From contig NZ_BNBD01000003.1 in the NCBI RefSeq assembly GCF_014654785.1, forward strand, positions 186,001 through 250,000: a stretch of DNA of 64,000 nt, written 5' to 3'. The translations under genes and the position numbers were made by a program. The notes beneath the pieces are model-generated. The model saw nothing but the letters and a program-made list of their open reading frames with translations, was not told the DNA's origin and searched no databases. This stretch comes from Streptomyces mashuensis (lineage in GTDB: Bacteria > Actinomycetota > Actinomycetes > Streptomycetales > Streptomycetaceae). Position 1 is the stretch's first letter, and each line of letters starts with the position of its first letter. Below, one piece after another: positions 22,668-32,127 of the stretch.

Positions 22668-22815
22668 CTTGTCGTTTCTCCCTGTCCAACCGCCCGGCGT
22701 CGGGTGTTCGCCGGGCGGCCACGAAGTGTTGTGGGGACCTGCCCCCGCCGGAGCCTAGACCGTAACGGAACCGCGGTGCACCGCTCGGTGGGTGCTCCGC
22801 GGTTCCGGAAGGGGG

Positions 22816-23313
22816 CTACTTCGCGTCGGCGCTGCCGTCCGGCTTCTCGCCCTTCGCGTCGTCCTTCGCGTCCTTCGTCCCCGGGCCCGCCTCGTCGGCG
22901 TCCTTCTTGCCCAGGTCGATCTTCTTCTCGGACGCCTCGGCCGGCTCGCCGGACCCCGTCTCGGTGCGCGCCTCGGCGTCCCCGGTCAGAGCGGAGGCGT
23001 CGTCGGGCACGGCCGGCAGGTCCTCGGGCTCCAGGCCGTGGACGATGCGGTTGTACTCGGCGTCCTCCAGGACCGCGCCGATCGCGTTCTTCGCGTAGAC
23101 GGCGTGCACGCCGGGGGCGACCTCGAGGAGCACCGTGTCCTCGCCGAGCTCCTTGACGGTGGCGTACATGCCGCCGATCGTCCGGACACCGGTGCCGGGC
23201 TGCATCTGGTCGCGCATCTGCGCTGCCTGGCGCTGCTTGTTCTTCGCCGACCGGGTCATCAGGAACATGGCCCCGATAAGCACGATGAACGGCAGGAGAC
23301 TCACGATATTCAC
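22816..23313 (-). CDS. yajC: Preprotein translocase subunit YajC
   Basis: Accessory subunit of the SecDF-YajC complex. The 165-residue protein has one N-terminal membrane helix (about 4-21, VSLLPFIVLIGAMFLMTR). The YajC core follows (about 35-95, VRTIGGMYATVKELGEDTVLLEVAPG). An unusually long acidic Lys/Asp/Gly-rich tail fills about 100-165. It precedes secD by 148 bases in which I recognise nothing. Confidence 0.93.
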   Translation of the reverse strand: MNIVSLLPFIVLIGAMFLMTRSAKNKQRQAAQMRDQMQPGTGVRTIGGMYATVKELGEDTVLLEVAPGVHAVYAKNAIGAVLEDAEYNRIVHGLEPEDLPAVPDDASALTGDAEARTETGSGEPAEASEKKIDLGKKDADEAGPGTKDAKDDAKGEKPDGSADAK

Positions 23314-23490
23314 GGGACGGGGTTTCCTTCACACGACCGCTTGGGGGCGCGGCCTGGTCTACGGGGGTGGTATGCCGCACCGGTACGGACGGCATCGGCG
23401 GAGTCTAAGCGAGTCCGCACTCACGGAACAACGCCCAGCATGGCACCGCGGTTCCCGGCCGGACCAGCCCCCGCGCCGTCGCGCCCGCCA

Positions 23491-24543
23491 TCACTCGGCG
23501 AAGAGTCCCGGCTGGCCGGAGGCCGTGGGCGGGGTGAGCCCCAGGTGGGCCCAGGCCGCCGGGGTGGCCACCCGGCCGCGGGGCGTCCGGGCCAGCAGGC
23601 CCTCGCGCACCAGGAACGGCTCGGCGACCTCCTCCACGGTCTCCCGCTCCTCCCCCACCGCCACGGCCAGCGTCGACAGGCCCACCGGACCGCCGCCAAA
23701 GAGCGTGAGCAGCGCGGTGAGCACGGCGCGGTCCAGCCGGTCCAGGCCGCGCGCGTCCACCTCGTACACCTCCAGCGCCCGCGCCGCGACCTCCCGGGTG
23801 ATCACGCCGTCCGCCCGGACCTGCGCGTAGTCGCGGACGCGGCGCAGCAGACGGTTGGCGATACGGGGCGTGCCACGGGAGCGGCCGGCGATCTCGGCGG
23901 CGCCCTGGTCCGCTATGTCGACCTCCAGCAGACGGGCGGAGCGGTGGATGACGCGCTCCAGCTCGGCCGGGCTGTAGAACTCCATGTGCCCGGTGAAGCC
24001 GAAGCGGTCGCGCAGCGGCGGCGGCAGCAGGCCGGCCCGCGTGGTGGCGCCGACGAGCGTGAACGGCGGCAGCTCCAGGGGGATGGCGGTGGCGCCGGGC
24101 CCCTTGCCGACGACGACGTCGACGCGGAAGTCCTCCATCGCCATGTAGAGCATCTCCTCGGCGGGCCGCGACATGCGGTGGATCTCGTCGAGGAAGAGGA
24201 CCTCGCCCTCGGCGAGGGACGACAGGATCGCGGCGAGGTCGCCGGCGTGCTGGATGGCGGGGCCGGAGGTGATGCGGATGGGCGCGCCCATCTCCGCCGC
24301 GATGATCATCGACAGGGTGGTCTTGCCGAGGCCCGGGGCGCCGGAGAGCAGGACGTGGTCGGCGGTCGCGCCGCGGGCGCGGGCGGCCTTGAGGACGAGG
24401 TCGAGCTGGGTACGGACGCGCTCCTGGCCGACGAACTCGCCGAGGTCCTTGGGGCGGAGGGCGGCTTCGACGGCCCGGTCCTCGCCGTCTGCGGCGGGGC
24501 CGACCACGCGGGTGGGGTTCGTTGACTCGTCGTCCCAGTTCAC
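23491..24543 (-). CDS. ruvB: Holliday junction helicase RuvB
   Basis: AAA+ motor of the RuvAB branch-migration complex. 350 residues; Walker [10 protein letters not shown] at about 68-76, Walker B LFLDEIHR, sensor GATTRAGLL, and a C-terminal winged helix. The GTG at 24543 is preceded by TGAGGA. Unusually for a ruv operon, 185 bases containing a repeat element separate it from ruvA. Confidence 0.97.
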   Translation of the reverse strand: MNWDDESTNPTRVVGPAADGEDRAVEAALRPKDLGEFVGQERVRTQLDLVLKAARARGATADHVLLSGAPGLGKTTLSMIIAAEMGAPIRITSGPAIQHAGDLAAILSSLAEGEVLFLDEIHRMSRPAEEMLYMAMEDFRVDVVVGKGPGATAIPLELPPFTLVGATTRAGLLPPPLRDRFGFTGHMEFYSPAELERVIHRSARLLEVDIADQGAAEIAGRSRGTPRIANRLLRRVRDYAQVRADGVITREVAARALEVYEVDARGLDRLDRAVLTALLTLFGGGPVGLSTLAVAVGEERETVEEVAEPFLVREGLLARTPRGRVATPAAWAHLGLTPPTASGQPGLFAE

Positions 24544-24600
24544 GGGTGCGTTGTCCTCACGGGTTGGTGTGACGTGCGGGTGCGGTGGGGGTCGCGGCGC

Positions 24601-24722
24601 GGGAGGGGGCCCCGGCCCCGCCTTCAACCTCCCCCAGCTACCGCTGGGAGGTGCCCCCACCGCTACCGCGGCGGTGTCCTCAAACGCCGGACGGGCTTGA
24701 TGGGGCGGAGCCCCCGAACGGG
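24601..24722. repeat. Streptomyces-type intergenic repeat between ruvA and ruvB
   Basis: Contains CCTCCCCCAGC and GCTGGGAGG, which pair as a hairpin (24628-24651), then TCCTCAAACGCCGGACGGGC (24677-24696) and a GGGGCGGAGCCCCC block. From memory, the CCGGCGTTTGAGGA and GGGGGCTCCGCCCC blocks are dispersed many times between genes in Streptomyces genomes. It encodes no protein. It may be a transcription attenuator or a REP-like element. Confidence 0.65.
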
Positions 24723-24728
24723 CACATC

Positions 24729-25340
24729 TCAGCGTGCGCGGTTCAGCGACTGCAGCGCGGCGCGCAACAGCTGGCCCACCTGGGGCGTGCCCTCCGTCGC
24801 CTCCGCCTGTGGCGTCACCGCCGCCACCGCCTCGTCCGCCTCGCGTGCCGCGTACCCCAGGCCCACCAGCGCCGCGTGGAGCTGGTCCCGCCAGCCGGGG
24901 GCGCCGGCCGGCGCCGGCGCGGGGGCCGCGCCGCGCAGGGGTTCGCCCAGCCGGTCCTTCAGCTCCAGCAGGAGCTTCTGCGCGCCCTTCTTGCCGATGC
25001 CCGGCACCGCCGTCAGCGCCTTCTCGTCGCCCGCGGCGAACGCGCGCCGCAGCCCGTCCGGGCTGTGCACCGCCAGCATGGCCTGGGCCAGCCGCGGCCC
25101 GACCCCGCTCGCGGTCTGGAGCAGCTCGAACGTCTGGCGTTCGTCGTCGTCGGCGAAGCCGTACAGCGTCAGCGAGTCCTCGCGGACCACCAGCGACGTG
25201 GCGAGCCGGGCGGGCTCGCCGACGCGCAGCCGGGCGAGCGTGGCCGGCGTGCACTGCACGGCCATGCCCACGCCGCCGACCTCGACGACGGCGGCATCGG
25301 GGGCGAGGGCCGCGACCGGCCCGGAGACGAAGGCGATCAT
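24729..25340 (-). CDS. ruvA: Holliday junction protein RuvA
   Basis: Binds the four-way junction and loads RuvB. 203 residues: OB domain ([12 protein letters not shown]...), tandem helix-hairpin-helix ([17 protein letters not shown] and [21 protein letters not shown]), a Pro/Ala linker and the RuvB-binding domain III. The ATG at 25340 overlaps the ruvC stop as ATGA. Confidence 0.96.
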   Translation of the reverse strand: MIAFVSGPVAALAPDAAVVEVGGVGMAVQCTPATLARLRVGEPARLATSLVVREDSLTLYGFADDDERQTFELLQTASGVGPRLAQAMLAVHSPDGLRRAFAAGDEKALTAVPGIGKKGAQKLLLELKDRLGEPLRGAAPAPAPAGAPGWRDQLHAALVGLGYAAREADEAVAAVTPQAEATEGTPQVGQLLRAALQSLNRAR

Positions 25341-25867
25341 CGGGTGCCCTTCGGGAGTTGTACGGAGGCGGCCAGCTGCTGCAGGCGGTTCACCGCCGGG
25401 GACCGCCAGATGTGGCAGATGGCCAGGGCCAGGGCGTCGGCGGCGTCGGCGGGTTTCGGGGGCGCGTCGAGCCGCAGCAGCCGGGTGACCATGGCGCCGA
25501 CCTGGTCCTTGCCGGCCCGGCCGGAGCCGGTGACGGCGGCCTTGACCTCGCTGGGGGTGTGCAGGGCGACGGGCAGTCCGCGCCGGGCGGCGCACAGCAT
25601 GGCGACGGCGCTGGCCTGGGCGGTGCCCATGACCGTCCGTACGTTGTGCTGGCTGAAGACGCGCTCGACGGCCACGTACTCCGGCCGGTGCTCGTCGAGC
25701 CACTGCTCGATGCCGCGCTCGATGAGGACGAGGCGCTCGGCGACGGGCGCCTCGGCGGGGGTGCGGACCACGCCGACGCCGACCATGTGCAGCGGCCGGC
25801 CGGCCGTGCCCTCCACCACGCCGACGCCGCACCGGGTCAGCCCCGGGTCCACGCCCAGCACCCGCAT
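25337..25867 (-). CDS. ruvC: Crossover junction endonuclease RuvC
   Basis: Resolves Holliday junctions. 176 residues; [12 protein letters not shown] carries the first catalytic aspartate, VAVERVF the glutamate, and [12 protein letters not shown] the C-terminal aspartates. I chose ATG 25867 because a GGAGGAGG stands eight bases upstream; an upstream ATG at 25930 would add 21 residues absent from the family. It begins the ruvC-ruvA-(repeat)-ruvB series. Confidence 0.96.
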   Translation of the reverse strand: MRVLGVDPGLTRCGVGVVEGTAGRPLHMVGVGVVRTPAEAPVAERLVLIERGIEQWLDEHRPEYVAVERVFSQHNVRTVMGTAQASAVAMLCAARRGLPVALHTPSEVKAAVTGSGRAGKDQVGAMVTRLLRLDAPPKPADAADALALAICHIWRSPAVNRLQQLAASVQLPKGTR

Positions 25868-25941
25868 GACGCCCCCTCCTCCAGTCACCCGTGTCATCTG
25901 CCCCGGCAGGTTATCGGCCACCACTGACAACGCCGGACAAG

Positions 25942-25980
25942 CACGACGGGCCGGCGGGATGCTCCCGCCGGCCCGTCGTG
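25942..25980 (-). terminator. Terminator after yebC
   Basis: A perfect 17-bp inverted repeat (25942-25958 and 25964-25980) with the loop ATGCT, starting 10 bases after the yebC stop. It separates yebC from ruvC, which has its own upstream space. Confidence 0.9.
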
Positions 25981-25990
25981 GTGGCCGTTG

Positions 25991-26740
25991 TCAGCCGACC
26001 TTCTCCATGACCTCGTCGGAGACGTCGAAGTTGGCGTAGACGTTCTGCACGTCGTCGCTGTCCTCGAGCGCGTCGATCAGCTTGAAGATCTTCTTCGCGC
26101 CCTCCTCGTCCAGCTGCACCTGCATGGTGGGGACGAAGTTGGCATCGGCCGAGTCGTAGTCGATGCCGGCCTCCTGGAGGGCGGTGCGCACCGCGACCAG
26201 GTCGGTGGCCTCGCTGATGACCTCGAAGTTCTCGCCGAGGTCGTTGACCTCCTCGGCACCGGCGTCCAGGACGGCGCCGAGCACGTCGTCCTCGGTCAGC
26301 TCGCCCTTGGGGACGATGATGACGCCCTTGCGGTTGAACAGGTAGGACACCGAGCCCGGGTCGGCCATCGAGCCGCCGTTGCGGGTCATGGCGACGCGGA
26401 CGTCACCGGCGGCGCGGTTGCGGTTGTCGGTGAGGCACTCGATGAGCACGGCGACGCCGTTGGGGCCGTAGCCCTCGTACATGATCGTCTCGTAGTCGGC
26501 GCCACCGGCCTCGAGACCGCCACCACGCTTGATCGCGGAGTCGATGTTCTTGTTCGGGACCGACTGCTTCTTCGCCTTCTGGACGGCGTCGTACAGCGTC
26601 GGGTTGCCGTCCAGGTCGACGCCGCCCATCCGGGCCGCAACCTCGATGTTCTTGATGAGCTTCGCGAAGAGCTTGCCGCGCTTGGCGTCGATCACGGCCT
26701 TCTTGTGCTTCGTCGTAGCCCATTTAGAGTGGCCGGACAT
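25991..26740 (-). CDS. YebC/PmpR-type transcriptional regulator or translation factor
   Basis: A 249-residue YebC family protein. It starts [25 protein letters not shown] and contains [23 protein letters not shown], both family hallmarks. Members bind DNA as regulators in some bacteria and relieve ribosome stalling in others, so the exact role is open. ATG 26740 has AAGGAGA eight bases upstream; an ATG at 26767 lacks this. It sits between pdxT and ruvC. Confidence 0.92.
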   Translation of the reverse strand: MSGHSKWATTKHKKAVIDAKRGKLFAKLIKNIEVAARMGGVDLDGNPTLYDAVQKAKKQSVPNKNIDSAIKRGGGLEAGGADYETIMYEGYGPNGVAVLIECLTDNRNRAAGDVRVAMTRNGGSMADPGSVSYLFNRKGVIIVPKGELTEDDVLGAVLDAGAEEVNDLGENFEVISEATDLVAVRTALQEAGIDYDSADANFVPTMQVQLDEEGAKKIFKLIDALEDSDDVQNVYANFDVSDEVMEKVG

Positions 26741-26800
26741 CTCGCCTGTCTCCTTCGCGTAACCCATTCCGGAACGAACGACTGAGATCCTACCGGGATC

Positions 26801-27394
26801 TCAGGACCGCCCCGCGCGCACCATCTCCACGAACAGGGCGTGCACCCGGTGGTCGCCGGTCAGCTCGGGATGGAAGGACGTGGCCAGCACATTCCCCTGG
26901 CGCACGGCGACGGTGTGACCGTCGTGGGTGGCGAGCACCTCGACCGCGCCGCCGACCGACTCGACCCAGGGGGCGCGGATGAAGACGCCCTCGACGGGGC
27001 CGCCTTCGACGCCCGCCATGTCGATCGTGGCCTCGAAGGACTCGTTCTGCCGGCCGAAGGCGTTGCGGCGCACGATCATGTCGATGCCGCCGAGCGTCTC
27101 CTGGTCCTCGCGGCCGTCCAGGATCTTGTCGGCCAGCATGATCATGCCGGCGCAGGTGCCGTAGACGGGCATGCCGGCGCGGACGCGCTCGCGCAGCGGC
27201 TCCAGCATGCCGAAGATCACGGCGAGCTTGGACATGGTGGTGGACTCGCCGCCCGGGATGACCAGGCCGTCGACCTCGGCCAGCTCCTCGGGCCGGCGCA
27301 CCGGCCGGGCCAGGGCGTCGGCGGTGGCCAGGGCCGCCAGGTGCTCGCGGACGTCGCCCTGGAGGGCGAGGACGCCGATGGTGGGGGTGGACAC
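26801..27394 (-). CDS. pdxT: Pyridoxal 5'-phosphate synthase glutaminase subunit
   Basis: Supplies ammonia from glutamine to PdxS for de novo PLP. 197 residues from GTG 27394. Nucleophile cysteine in [11 protein letters not shown], oxyanion region [13 protein letters not shown], and the His-Glu pair in SFHPELTGD. The protein begins [17 protein letters not shown], typical for PdxT. It follows pdxS with a terminator-like hairpin in the 130-base gap. Confidence 0.95.
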   Translation of the reverse strand: MSTPTIGVLALQGDVREHLAALATADALARPVRRPEELAEVDGLVIPGGESTTMSKLAVIFGMLEPLRERVRAGMPVYGTCAGMIMLADKILDGREDQETLGGIDMIVRRNAFGRQNESFEATIDMAGVEGGPVEGVFIRAPWVESVGGAVEVLATHDGHTVAVRQGNVLATSFHPELTGDHRVHALFVEMVRAGRS

Positions 27395-27452
27395 GGGTGG
27401 GACCTCTCGGACGGGAAGCTGACAGGAGCGGGGAGCGGGGGAGCAAACACGC

Positions 27453-27489
27453 CCGCCGGGCGGCCGCGGGGCGCGGCCGCCCGGCGGGA
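27453..27489 (-). terminator. Hairpin between pdxS and pdxT
   Basis: A perfect 16-bp, all G/C inverted repeat (27453-27468 and 27474-27489) around GGGGC. It lies 36 bases after the pdxS stop. It may end part of the pdxS message and so lower pdxT expression, or stabilise the pdxS 3' end. Confidence 0.75.
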
Positions 27490-27524
27490 CGGGGCTCACG
27501 GTGACCGGCGGGGCCGGTCCGTCG

Positions 27525-28442
27525 TCACCAGCCGCGCTGGGCGTAGCGCTCGGACTCGGGCAGGGTGTCGCAGTTGATGCCGACCATGGCCTCGCCCAGG
27601 TTGCGGGAGGCGTCCGCGATGACCTTCGGGTCGTCGTAGAAGGTGGTGGCCTTGACGATCGCGGCGGCGCGCTTGACCGGGTCGCCGGACTTGAAGATGC
27701 CGGAGCCGACGAAGACGCCCTCGGCGCCCAGCTGGCGCATCAGCGCGGCGTCGGCCGGGGTGGCCACACCGCCGGCGGAGAACAGCACGACCGGCAGCTT
27801 GCCGAGCTCGGCGACCTCCTTGACCAGCTCGTACGGGGCGCGCAGCTCCTTGGCGGCGGCGTACAGCTCGTGGTTGTCGAAGCCGCGCAGCTTGGCGATC
27901 TCGTTCTTGATCTGGCGCAGGTGGCGGACGGCCTCGACGACGTTGCCGGTGCCGGCCTCGCCCTTGGAGCGGATCATGGCCGCGCCCTCGGCGATGCGGC
28001 GCAGGGCCTCGCCGAGGTTGGTGGCGCCGCAGACGAAGGGGGTGGTGAACGCCCACTTGTCGGAGTGGTTGACCTCGTCGGCCGGGGTGAGGACCTCGGA
28101 CTCGTCGATGTAGTCCACACCGAGGGACTGCAGGACCTGGGCCTCGACGAAGTGGCCGATGCGGGACTTGGCCATGACGGGGATGGAGACCGCGTCGATG
28201 ATGCCCTCGATCATGTCCGGGTCGGACATGCGGGCCACGCCGCCGTCCTTGCGGATGTCGGCGGGGACGCGCTCCAGGGCCATCACCGCGACCGCGCCGG
28301 CGTCCTCGGCGATCTTCGCCTGCTCGGGGGTGACGACGTCCATGATCACGCCGCCCTTGAGCTGCTCGGCCATGCCGCGCTTCACACGGGCGGTGCCGGT
28401 CTCCGGCTGGGGCGCGACGGACGACGTGCTGGGGGTGGACAC
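27525..28442 (-). CDS. pdxS: Pyridoxal 5'-phosphate synthase subunit PdxS
   Basis: Builds PLP from ribose 5-phosphate, glyceraldehyde 3-phosphate and ammonia. 305 residues from GTG 28442. A TIM barrel with [40 protein letters not shown] and [11 protein letters not shown], all highly conserved PdxS blocks containing the catalytic lysines. It works with PdxT encoded next. Confidence 0.97.
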   Translation of the reverse strand: MSTPSTSSVAPQPETGTARVKRGMAEQLKGGVIMDVVTPEQAKIAEDAGAVAVMALERVPADIRKDGGVARMSDPDMIEGIIDAVSIPVMAKSRIGHFVEAQVLQSLGVDYIDESEVLTPADEVNHSDKWAFTTPFVCGATNLGEALRRIAEGAAMIRSKGEAGTGNVVEAVRHLRQIKNEIAKLRGFDNHELYAAAKELRAPYELVKEVAELGKLPVVLFSAGGVATPADAALMRQLGAEGVFVGSGIFKSGDPVKRAAAIVKATTFYDDPKVIADASRNLGEAMVGINCDTLPESERYAQRGW

Positions 28443-28528
28443 GATGTGACCTCACTCATCAGGGGGTGGTGATCCTGCGAAGCCATCAAAACCAGGCCGC
28501 ACCCCCCGGAAAAAGAGCCAATTCGAGG

Positions 28529-29071
28529 TCAGTGGCCTGTTCGCTCCGCCAGCGGCACCGGCGGCTCGTCGTCCATCTCGAACGCCAGGGGGAACGGCGC
28601 GTGCCCGGCCAGCCGGAACCAGCGCACCGTACGGTGCCGGCGCAGGGCCCGCGCGGCCCGCACCGCATCGTTGTGGAACCGCCGCGCCATGGGCACGCGG
28701 CGCACCGCCTCCGTCAGCTCGGCCAGCGACTCCTCACCGCCCGGCGCCTCCCGCACCGCCTCCACCTGCGGCGCCTCGGCGAACACGGCACGCAGTGCCT
28801 GGCTCAGCTCGCTCTCGGCGACCTCGCGGTGCTCCTCCTCGGCCTGCCGGGCCGCGTGCGCGGCCTGGTACAGCACCATCGAGGCGGCCGGGTCGAGGAC
28901 CCCGGCGGTGCCCAGCTCCTGGGTGACGGAGGCCCGGCGCAGCAGCTGCGCGTCGAGCGCGGCACGGGCGGCGTCGATGCGGGTGTGCAGGCGGTCGAGG
29001 CGGCCGGCGGTCCAGCTGAGGTAGACGCCTACGGCGACGAGGACGACGACGATCCAGATGAGGGTGGTCAC
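28529..29071 (-). CDS. LemA-like single-span membrane protein
   Basis: A 180-residue protein with an N-terminal helix (about 2-20, TLIWIVVVLVAVGVYLSW) and a long helical bundle. The segments RLDRLHTRIDAARAALDAQLLRR and PMARRFHNDAVRAAR, then RLAGHAPFPLAFEMDDEPP, recall LemA proteins (YNxAVRxYN, FP...LFGF). The match is partial, so I call it LemA-like. Function unknown. It is 48 bases upstream of nothing but pdxS and follows pimA in the same direction. Confidence 0.6.
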   Translation of the reverse strand: MTTLIWIVVVLVAVGVYLSWTAGRLDRLHTRIDAARAALDAQLLRRASVTQELGTAGVLDPAASMVLYQAAHAARQAEEEHREVAESELSQALRAVFAEAPQVEAVREAPGGEESLAELTEAVRRVPMARRFHNDAVRAARALRRHRTVRWFRLAGHAPFPLAFEMDDEPPVPLAERTGH

Positions 29072-29119
29072 GCGCGATCACGTTACCGTTCGCCCGCCGC
29101 CGGGCCCGGCCGGTCCCGG

Positions 29120-30286
29120 TCAGTCCCCCGACGGGCTCGGCTTCAGCCGGGCCCACAGCCCCGTGCGCTCGTCGGTGGCCACCGACGCCGCGCCGTCCGT
29201 CACCGTCTCGTACACCGCCAGGATGTCCGCGCCCACCGTCGACCAGTCGAAGCGCCGGACGTGGCGGCTGCCCCGCTCGCTCAGTTCCTTGCGGCGCTCC
29301 GGGTCGCCCAGCAGCCGGAGCGCCGCCCCGGCCAGCGCGTCCGCGTCCTCGTTGGCGAACAGCTCCCCGGCCGCGCCCCGGTCCAGCACCTGCGCGAACG
29401 CGTCGAGGTCGCTGGCCAGCACCGGGGCGCCCGCCGACATGGCCTCGACCAGGATGATGCCGAACGACTCGCCGCCGGTGTTCGGGGCCACGTACACGTC
29501 GACGCTGCGCAGCAGCCGTGCCTTGTCCTCGTCGCTCACCATGCCGAGGAACTCCACCCGGCCCCGCATCTCCGGCGGCAGGCCCGCGACGGCCTCCTGC
29601 TCGTCGCCGCGGCCGGCGACCAGCAGCCGGGTGCCCGGCCGCTCGGCCAGGATGCGCGGCAGGGCCCGCATCAGCACCGGCAGCCCCTTGCGCGGCTCGT
29701 CGATGCGGCCGATGAAGCCGATGGTGCCGCCCTGCCACTCCGGCTTCGGTTCGGCGCCGGCGAAGAAGCCGACGTCCACGCCGTTGGGGATGACGACGGC
29801 GTCGCCGCCCAGGTGCTCCACGAGCGTGCGGCGCGCGTACTCGCTCACCGCGATGCGCGCGCTGATCTTCTCCAGCGCCGGCTGGAGGATCGGGTACGCG
29901 GCGATCATGGCGCGGGAGCGCGGGTTGGAGGTGTGGAACGTGGCGACGATCGGCCCCTGCGCCGCCCAGCAGGCCAGCAGGCCCAGCGACGGCGAGGTCG
30001 GCTCGTGGATGTGGATGACGTCGAAGTCGCCGTCGTGCAGCCAGCGGCGCACCCGGGCGGCGGAGAGGAAGCCGAAGTTGAGGCGGGCCACCGAGCCGTT
30101 GTAGGGGACGGGCACGGCGCGCCCCGCGGACACGACGAACGGCGGCAGCGGCGTGTCGTCGTCCGCGGGGGCCAGCACGGACACCTCGTGGCCCCCGCGC
30201 AGCAGGTGCTCGGCCAGGTCGCGGATGTGGAACTGCACGCCGCCGGGGACGTCCCAGGAGTACGGGCAGACGATGCCGATCCTCAC
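29120..30286 (-). CDS. pimA: Phosphatidylinositol alpha-mannosyltransferase
   Basis: GT4 enzyme that puts the first mannose on phosphatidylinositol. 388 residues from GTG 30286: IGIVCPYSWDVPGGVQFHI at the N-terminus, the acceptor region HIHEPTSPSLGLLACWA, and ESFGIILVEAMSAGAPVLASD as the GDP-mannose EX7E block. It overlaps the acyltransferase stop as GTGA. The trio pgsA, acyltransferase, pimA has the same order as in mycobacteria, which fixes the pathway assignment. Confidence 0.92.
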   Translation of the reverse strand: MRIGIVCPYSWDVPGGVQFHIRDLAEHLLRGGHEVSVLAPADDDTPLPPFVVSAGRAVPVPYNGSVARLNFGFLSAARVRRWLHDGDFDVIHIHEPTSPSLGLLACWAAQGPIVATFHTSNPRSRAMIAAYPILQPALEKISARIAVSEYARRTLVEHLGGDAVVIPNGVDVGFFAGAEPKPEWQGGTIGFIGRIDEPRKGLPVLMRALPRILAERPGTRLLVAGRGDEQEAVAGLPPEMRGRVEFLGMVSDEDKARLLRSVDVYVAPNTGGESFGIILVEAMSAGAPVLASDLDAFAQVLDRGAAGELFANEDADALAGAALRLLGDPERRKELSERGSRHVRRFDWSTVGADILAVYETVTDGAASVATDERTGLWARLKPSPSGD

Positions 30287-31224
30287 TGCTGCTCCCCTTC
30301 CCCCTGCTTCCCCTGTTCCCCTTGCTCGCCGTGCTTGCCGTTCTTCCCGAGGTCGGCGAGCCAGAGCCGCTGGAGCATGTGCCAGTCCTCCGGGTGCTCG
30401 GCGATGCCGGCGGCGAAGGCGTCGGCCAGCTGCTGCGTCATGGCCGCGACCTGTTCCGGCCGGGTGCCGCCGGAGGGCGCCCGCACCGGCTCGTGCACCC
30501 GCGCCCGCATCCGTGCGCCCTCGTACCAGAGGGTGACCGGCAGCAGGTCCGCGCCGGTGCGCAGGGCCAGCATGGCGGGGCCGGCGGGCATCTTTGCGGT
30601 CTCGCCGAAGAAGCCGACCTCGACCCCGGAGTCGGACAGGTCGCGGTCGGCGACCAGGCAGACCAGGCCGCCGGTGCGCAGCCGGCGGGCCAGCGTGCCG
30701 AAGGCGCTGCCGCCGGTGTGCGGCACGACCTCCATGCCCAGGCCCTCGCGGTAGGCGACGAACCGGTCGAAGAGCGTCTCGGGCTTCAGCCGCTCGGCGA
30801 CGGTGGTGAAGGGCACCCCCAGGTGGGTGGTGACCCAGGCGCCGGCCAGGTCGTAGTTGGCCATGTGCGGCAGCGCCAGCACGACGCCGCGGCCGGACGC
30901 CAGGCTGTCCTTGAGCCGGTCGGCACCGTCGACGGTGACGTCGCGCGCTATGCGCTCGGGCGTCCACACCGGCAGCCGGAACGACTCCATCCAGTAGCGC
31001 ATGTACGAGCGCAGACAGGCCCGGGAGACACGGGCGAGCCGCTCGGGCGGCGCACCGGGCAGCACCCGGGCGAGGTTGGCCTCCAGCCGCAGGACGCCCG
31101 CGCCGCGCCGCTTCCAGGCGATGTCGGCGATCCGCCGGCCGAGGCCGGCGGCCACGGGCTCGGGCAGCTTCTTGACGGCCGCCCAGCCCAGCCCGTACAG
31201 GGCGTCCGTCAGCCGGTCCCTCAC
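30283..31224 (-). CDS. Phosphatidylinositol mannoside acyltransferase (PatA-like)
   Basis: LpxL/HtrB superfamily acyltransferase, 313 residues from GTG 31224. The catalytic HxxxxD-type block is LALPHMANYDLAGAW, with LVADRDLSDSGVEVGFFG and MPAGPAMLALRTGADLLPV as further family motifs. The C-terminal 20 residues are Gly/Gln/Lys-rich. It should acylate PIM on the inner membrane leaflet. Both ends overlap neighbours as GTGA (pgsA before, pimA after), so the three proteins are probably made in fixed ratio. Confidence 0.9.
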   Translation of the reverse strand: MRDRLTDALYGLGWAAVKKLPEPVAAGLGRRIADIAWKRRGAGVLRLEANLARVLPGAPPERLARVSRACLRSYMRYWMESFRLPVWTPERIARDVTVDGADRLKDSLASGRGVVLALPHMANYDLAGAWVTTHLGVPFTTVAERLKPETLFDRFVAYREGLGMEVVPHTGGSAFGTLARRLRTGGLVCLVADRDLSDSGVEVGFFGETAKMPAGPAMLALRTGADLLPVTLWYEGARMRARVHEPVRAPSGGTRPEQVAAMTQQLADAFAAGIAEHPEDWHMLQRLWLADLGKNGKHGEQGEQGKQGEGEQQ

Positions 31225-31883
31225 GCGCCCTCTCCCCCGCCGGCCGCCGCGGCGGCCTCCGCCTCGGCCGACTCGCGACGCACCGTCACCACGCGCTGGA
31301 TCAGCGTGACCAGGCTGCCGACGGCCACGATCCACAGGGCCACGGGCAGCAGCACCTGGATGTGCGGCACGCCGAACGTGTGCAGGCCCGACAGGCCGCA
31401 CGCGACCAGCGAGACGACCAGCCGTTCGGCGCGCTCGACCAGGCCGTTGACGGCCACGGGCAGCCCGATGCTCTCGCCGCGCGCCTTCGTGTACGACACG
31501 ACCTGACCGCTGGCCAGGCAGAAGATGGCCACCGCGCACAGCATGTCGTCGTTGCCGCCGCCCGCGTACCACAGGGCCAGGCCGCCGAAGATCGCCGAGT
31601 CGGCCACCCGGTCGAGCGTGGAGTCCAGGAAGGCGCCCCAGCGGCTGGACCGGCCCAGCTGACGGGCCATGTTGCCGTCGACCAGGTCGGAGAAGACGAA
31701 CAGCGTGATGACGACCGTGCCCCAGAAGAACTCGCCCCGGGGGTAGAAGACCAGCGCGCCCGTGACCACTCCACCGGTGCCGATGAGGGTCACCGCGTCG
31801 GGGCTGACGCCCAGCCGGATGAGCAGGGCGGCGAACGGCGTGAGAACACGCGTGAAGAAAGCACGCGCGTACTTGTTCAGCAT
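31221..31883 (-). CDS. pgsA: Phosphatidylinositol phosphate synthase
   Basis: CDP-alcohol phosphatidyltransferase that joins CDP-diacylglycerol with inositol phosphate. 220 residues, about six membrane helices. The full motif DxxDGxxARxxxxxxxxGxxxDxxxD is present in DLVDGNMARQLG through LDSTLDRVAD. ATG 31883 (MLNKYARAFFTRV) is preceded by GGGAAGG and matches family N-termini. First gene of the PIM operon; 244 bases separate it from the divergent EF-G-like gene. Confidence 0.93.
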   Translation of the reverse strand: MLNKYARAFFTRVLTPFAALLIRLGVSPDAVTLIGTGGVVTGALVFYPRGEFFWGTVVITLFVFSDLVDGNMARQLGRSSRWGAFLDSTLDRVADSAIFGGLALWYAGGGNDDMLCAVAIFCLASGQVVSYTKARGESIGLPVAVNGLVERAERLVVSLVACGLSGLHTFGVPHIQVLLPVALWIVAVGSLVTLIQRVVTVRRESAEAEAAAAAGGGEGA

Positions 31884-32127
31884 GGCCTTCCCGTAAGGGT
31901 CGAAAGCGGGCCGGGTGGTCGGAAGGCCACCGGCTGGCCCATCGTAGCCAGGCCGCCCGGGCGGCCCGCGCACGCGTCACCCGAGGGGCAGCCGCCACCG
32001 GTCACGCGCCCGGTCGCGCGGAGGTGCGGGCGCGCGGGGTGTACGGGAACGTGTGCCATGTATGGACGCAGGGTGACCACGGTGGAAAGCTCGAAGGACC
32101 GCAGGTGTCGACCGGGAGGCGAGACAC

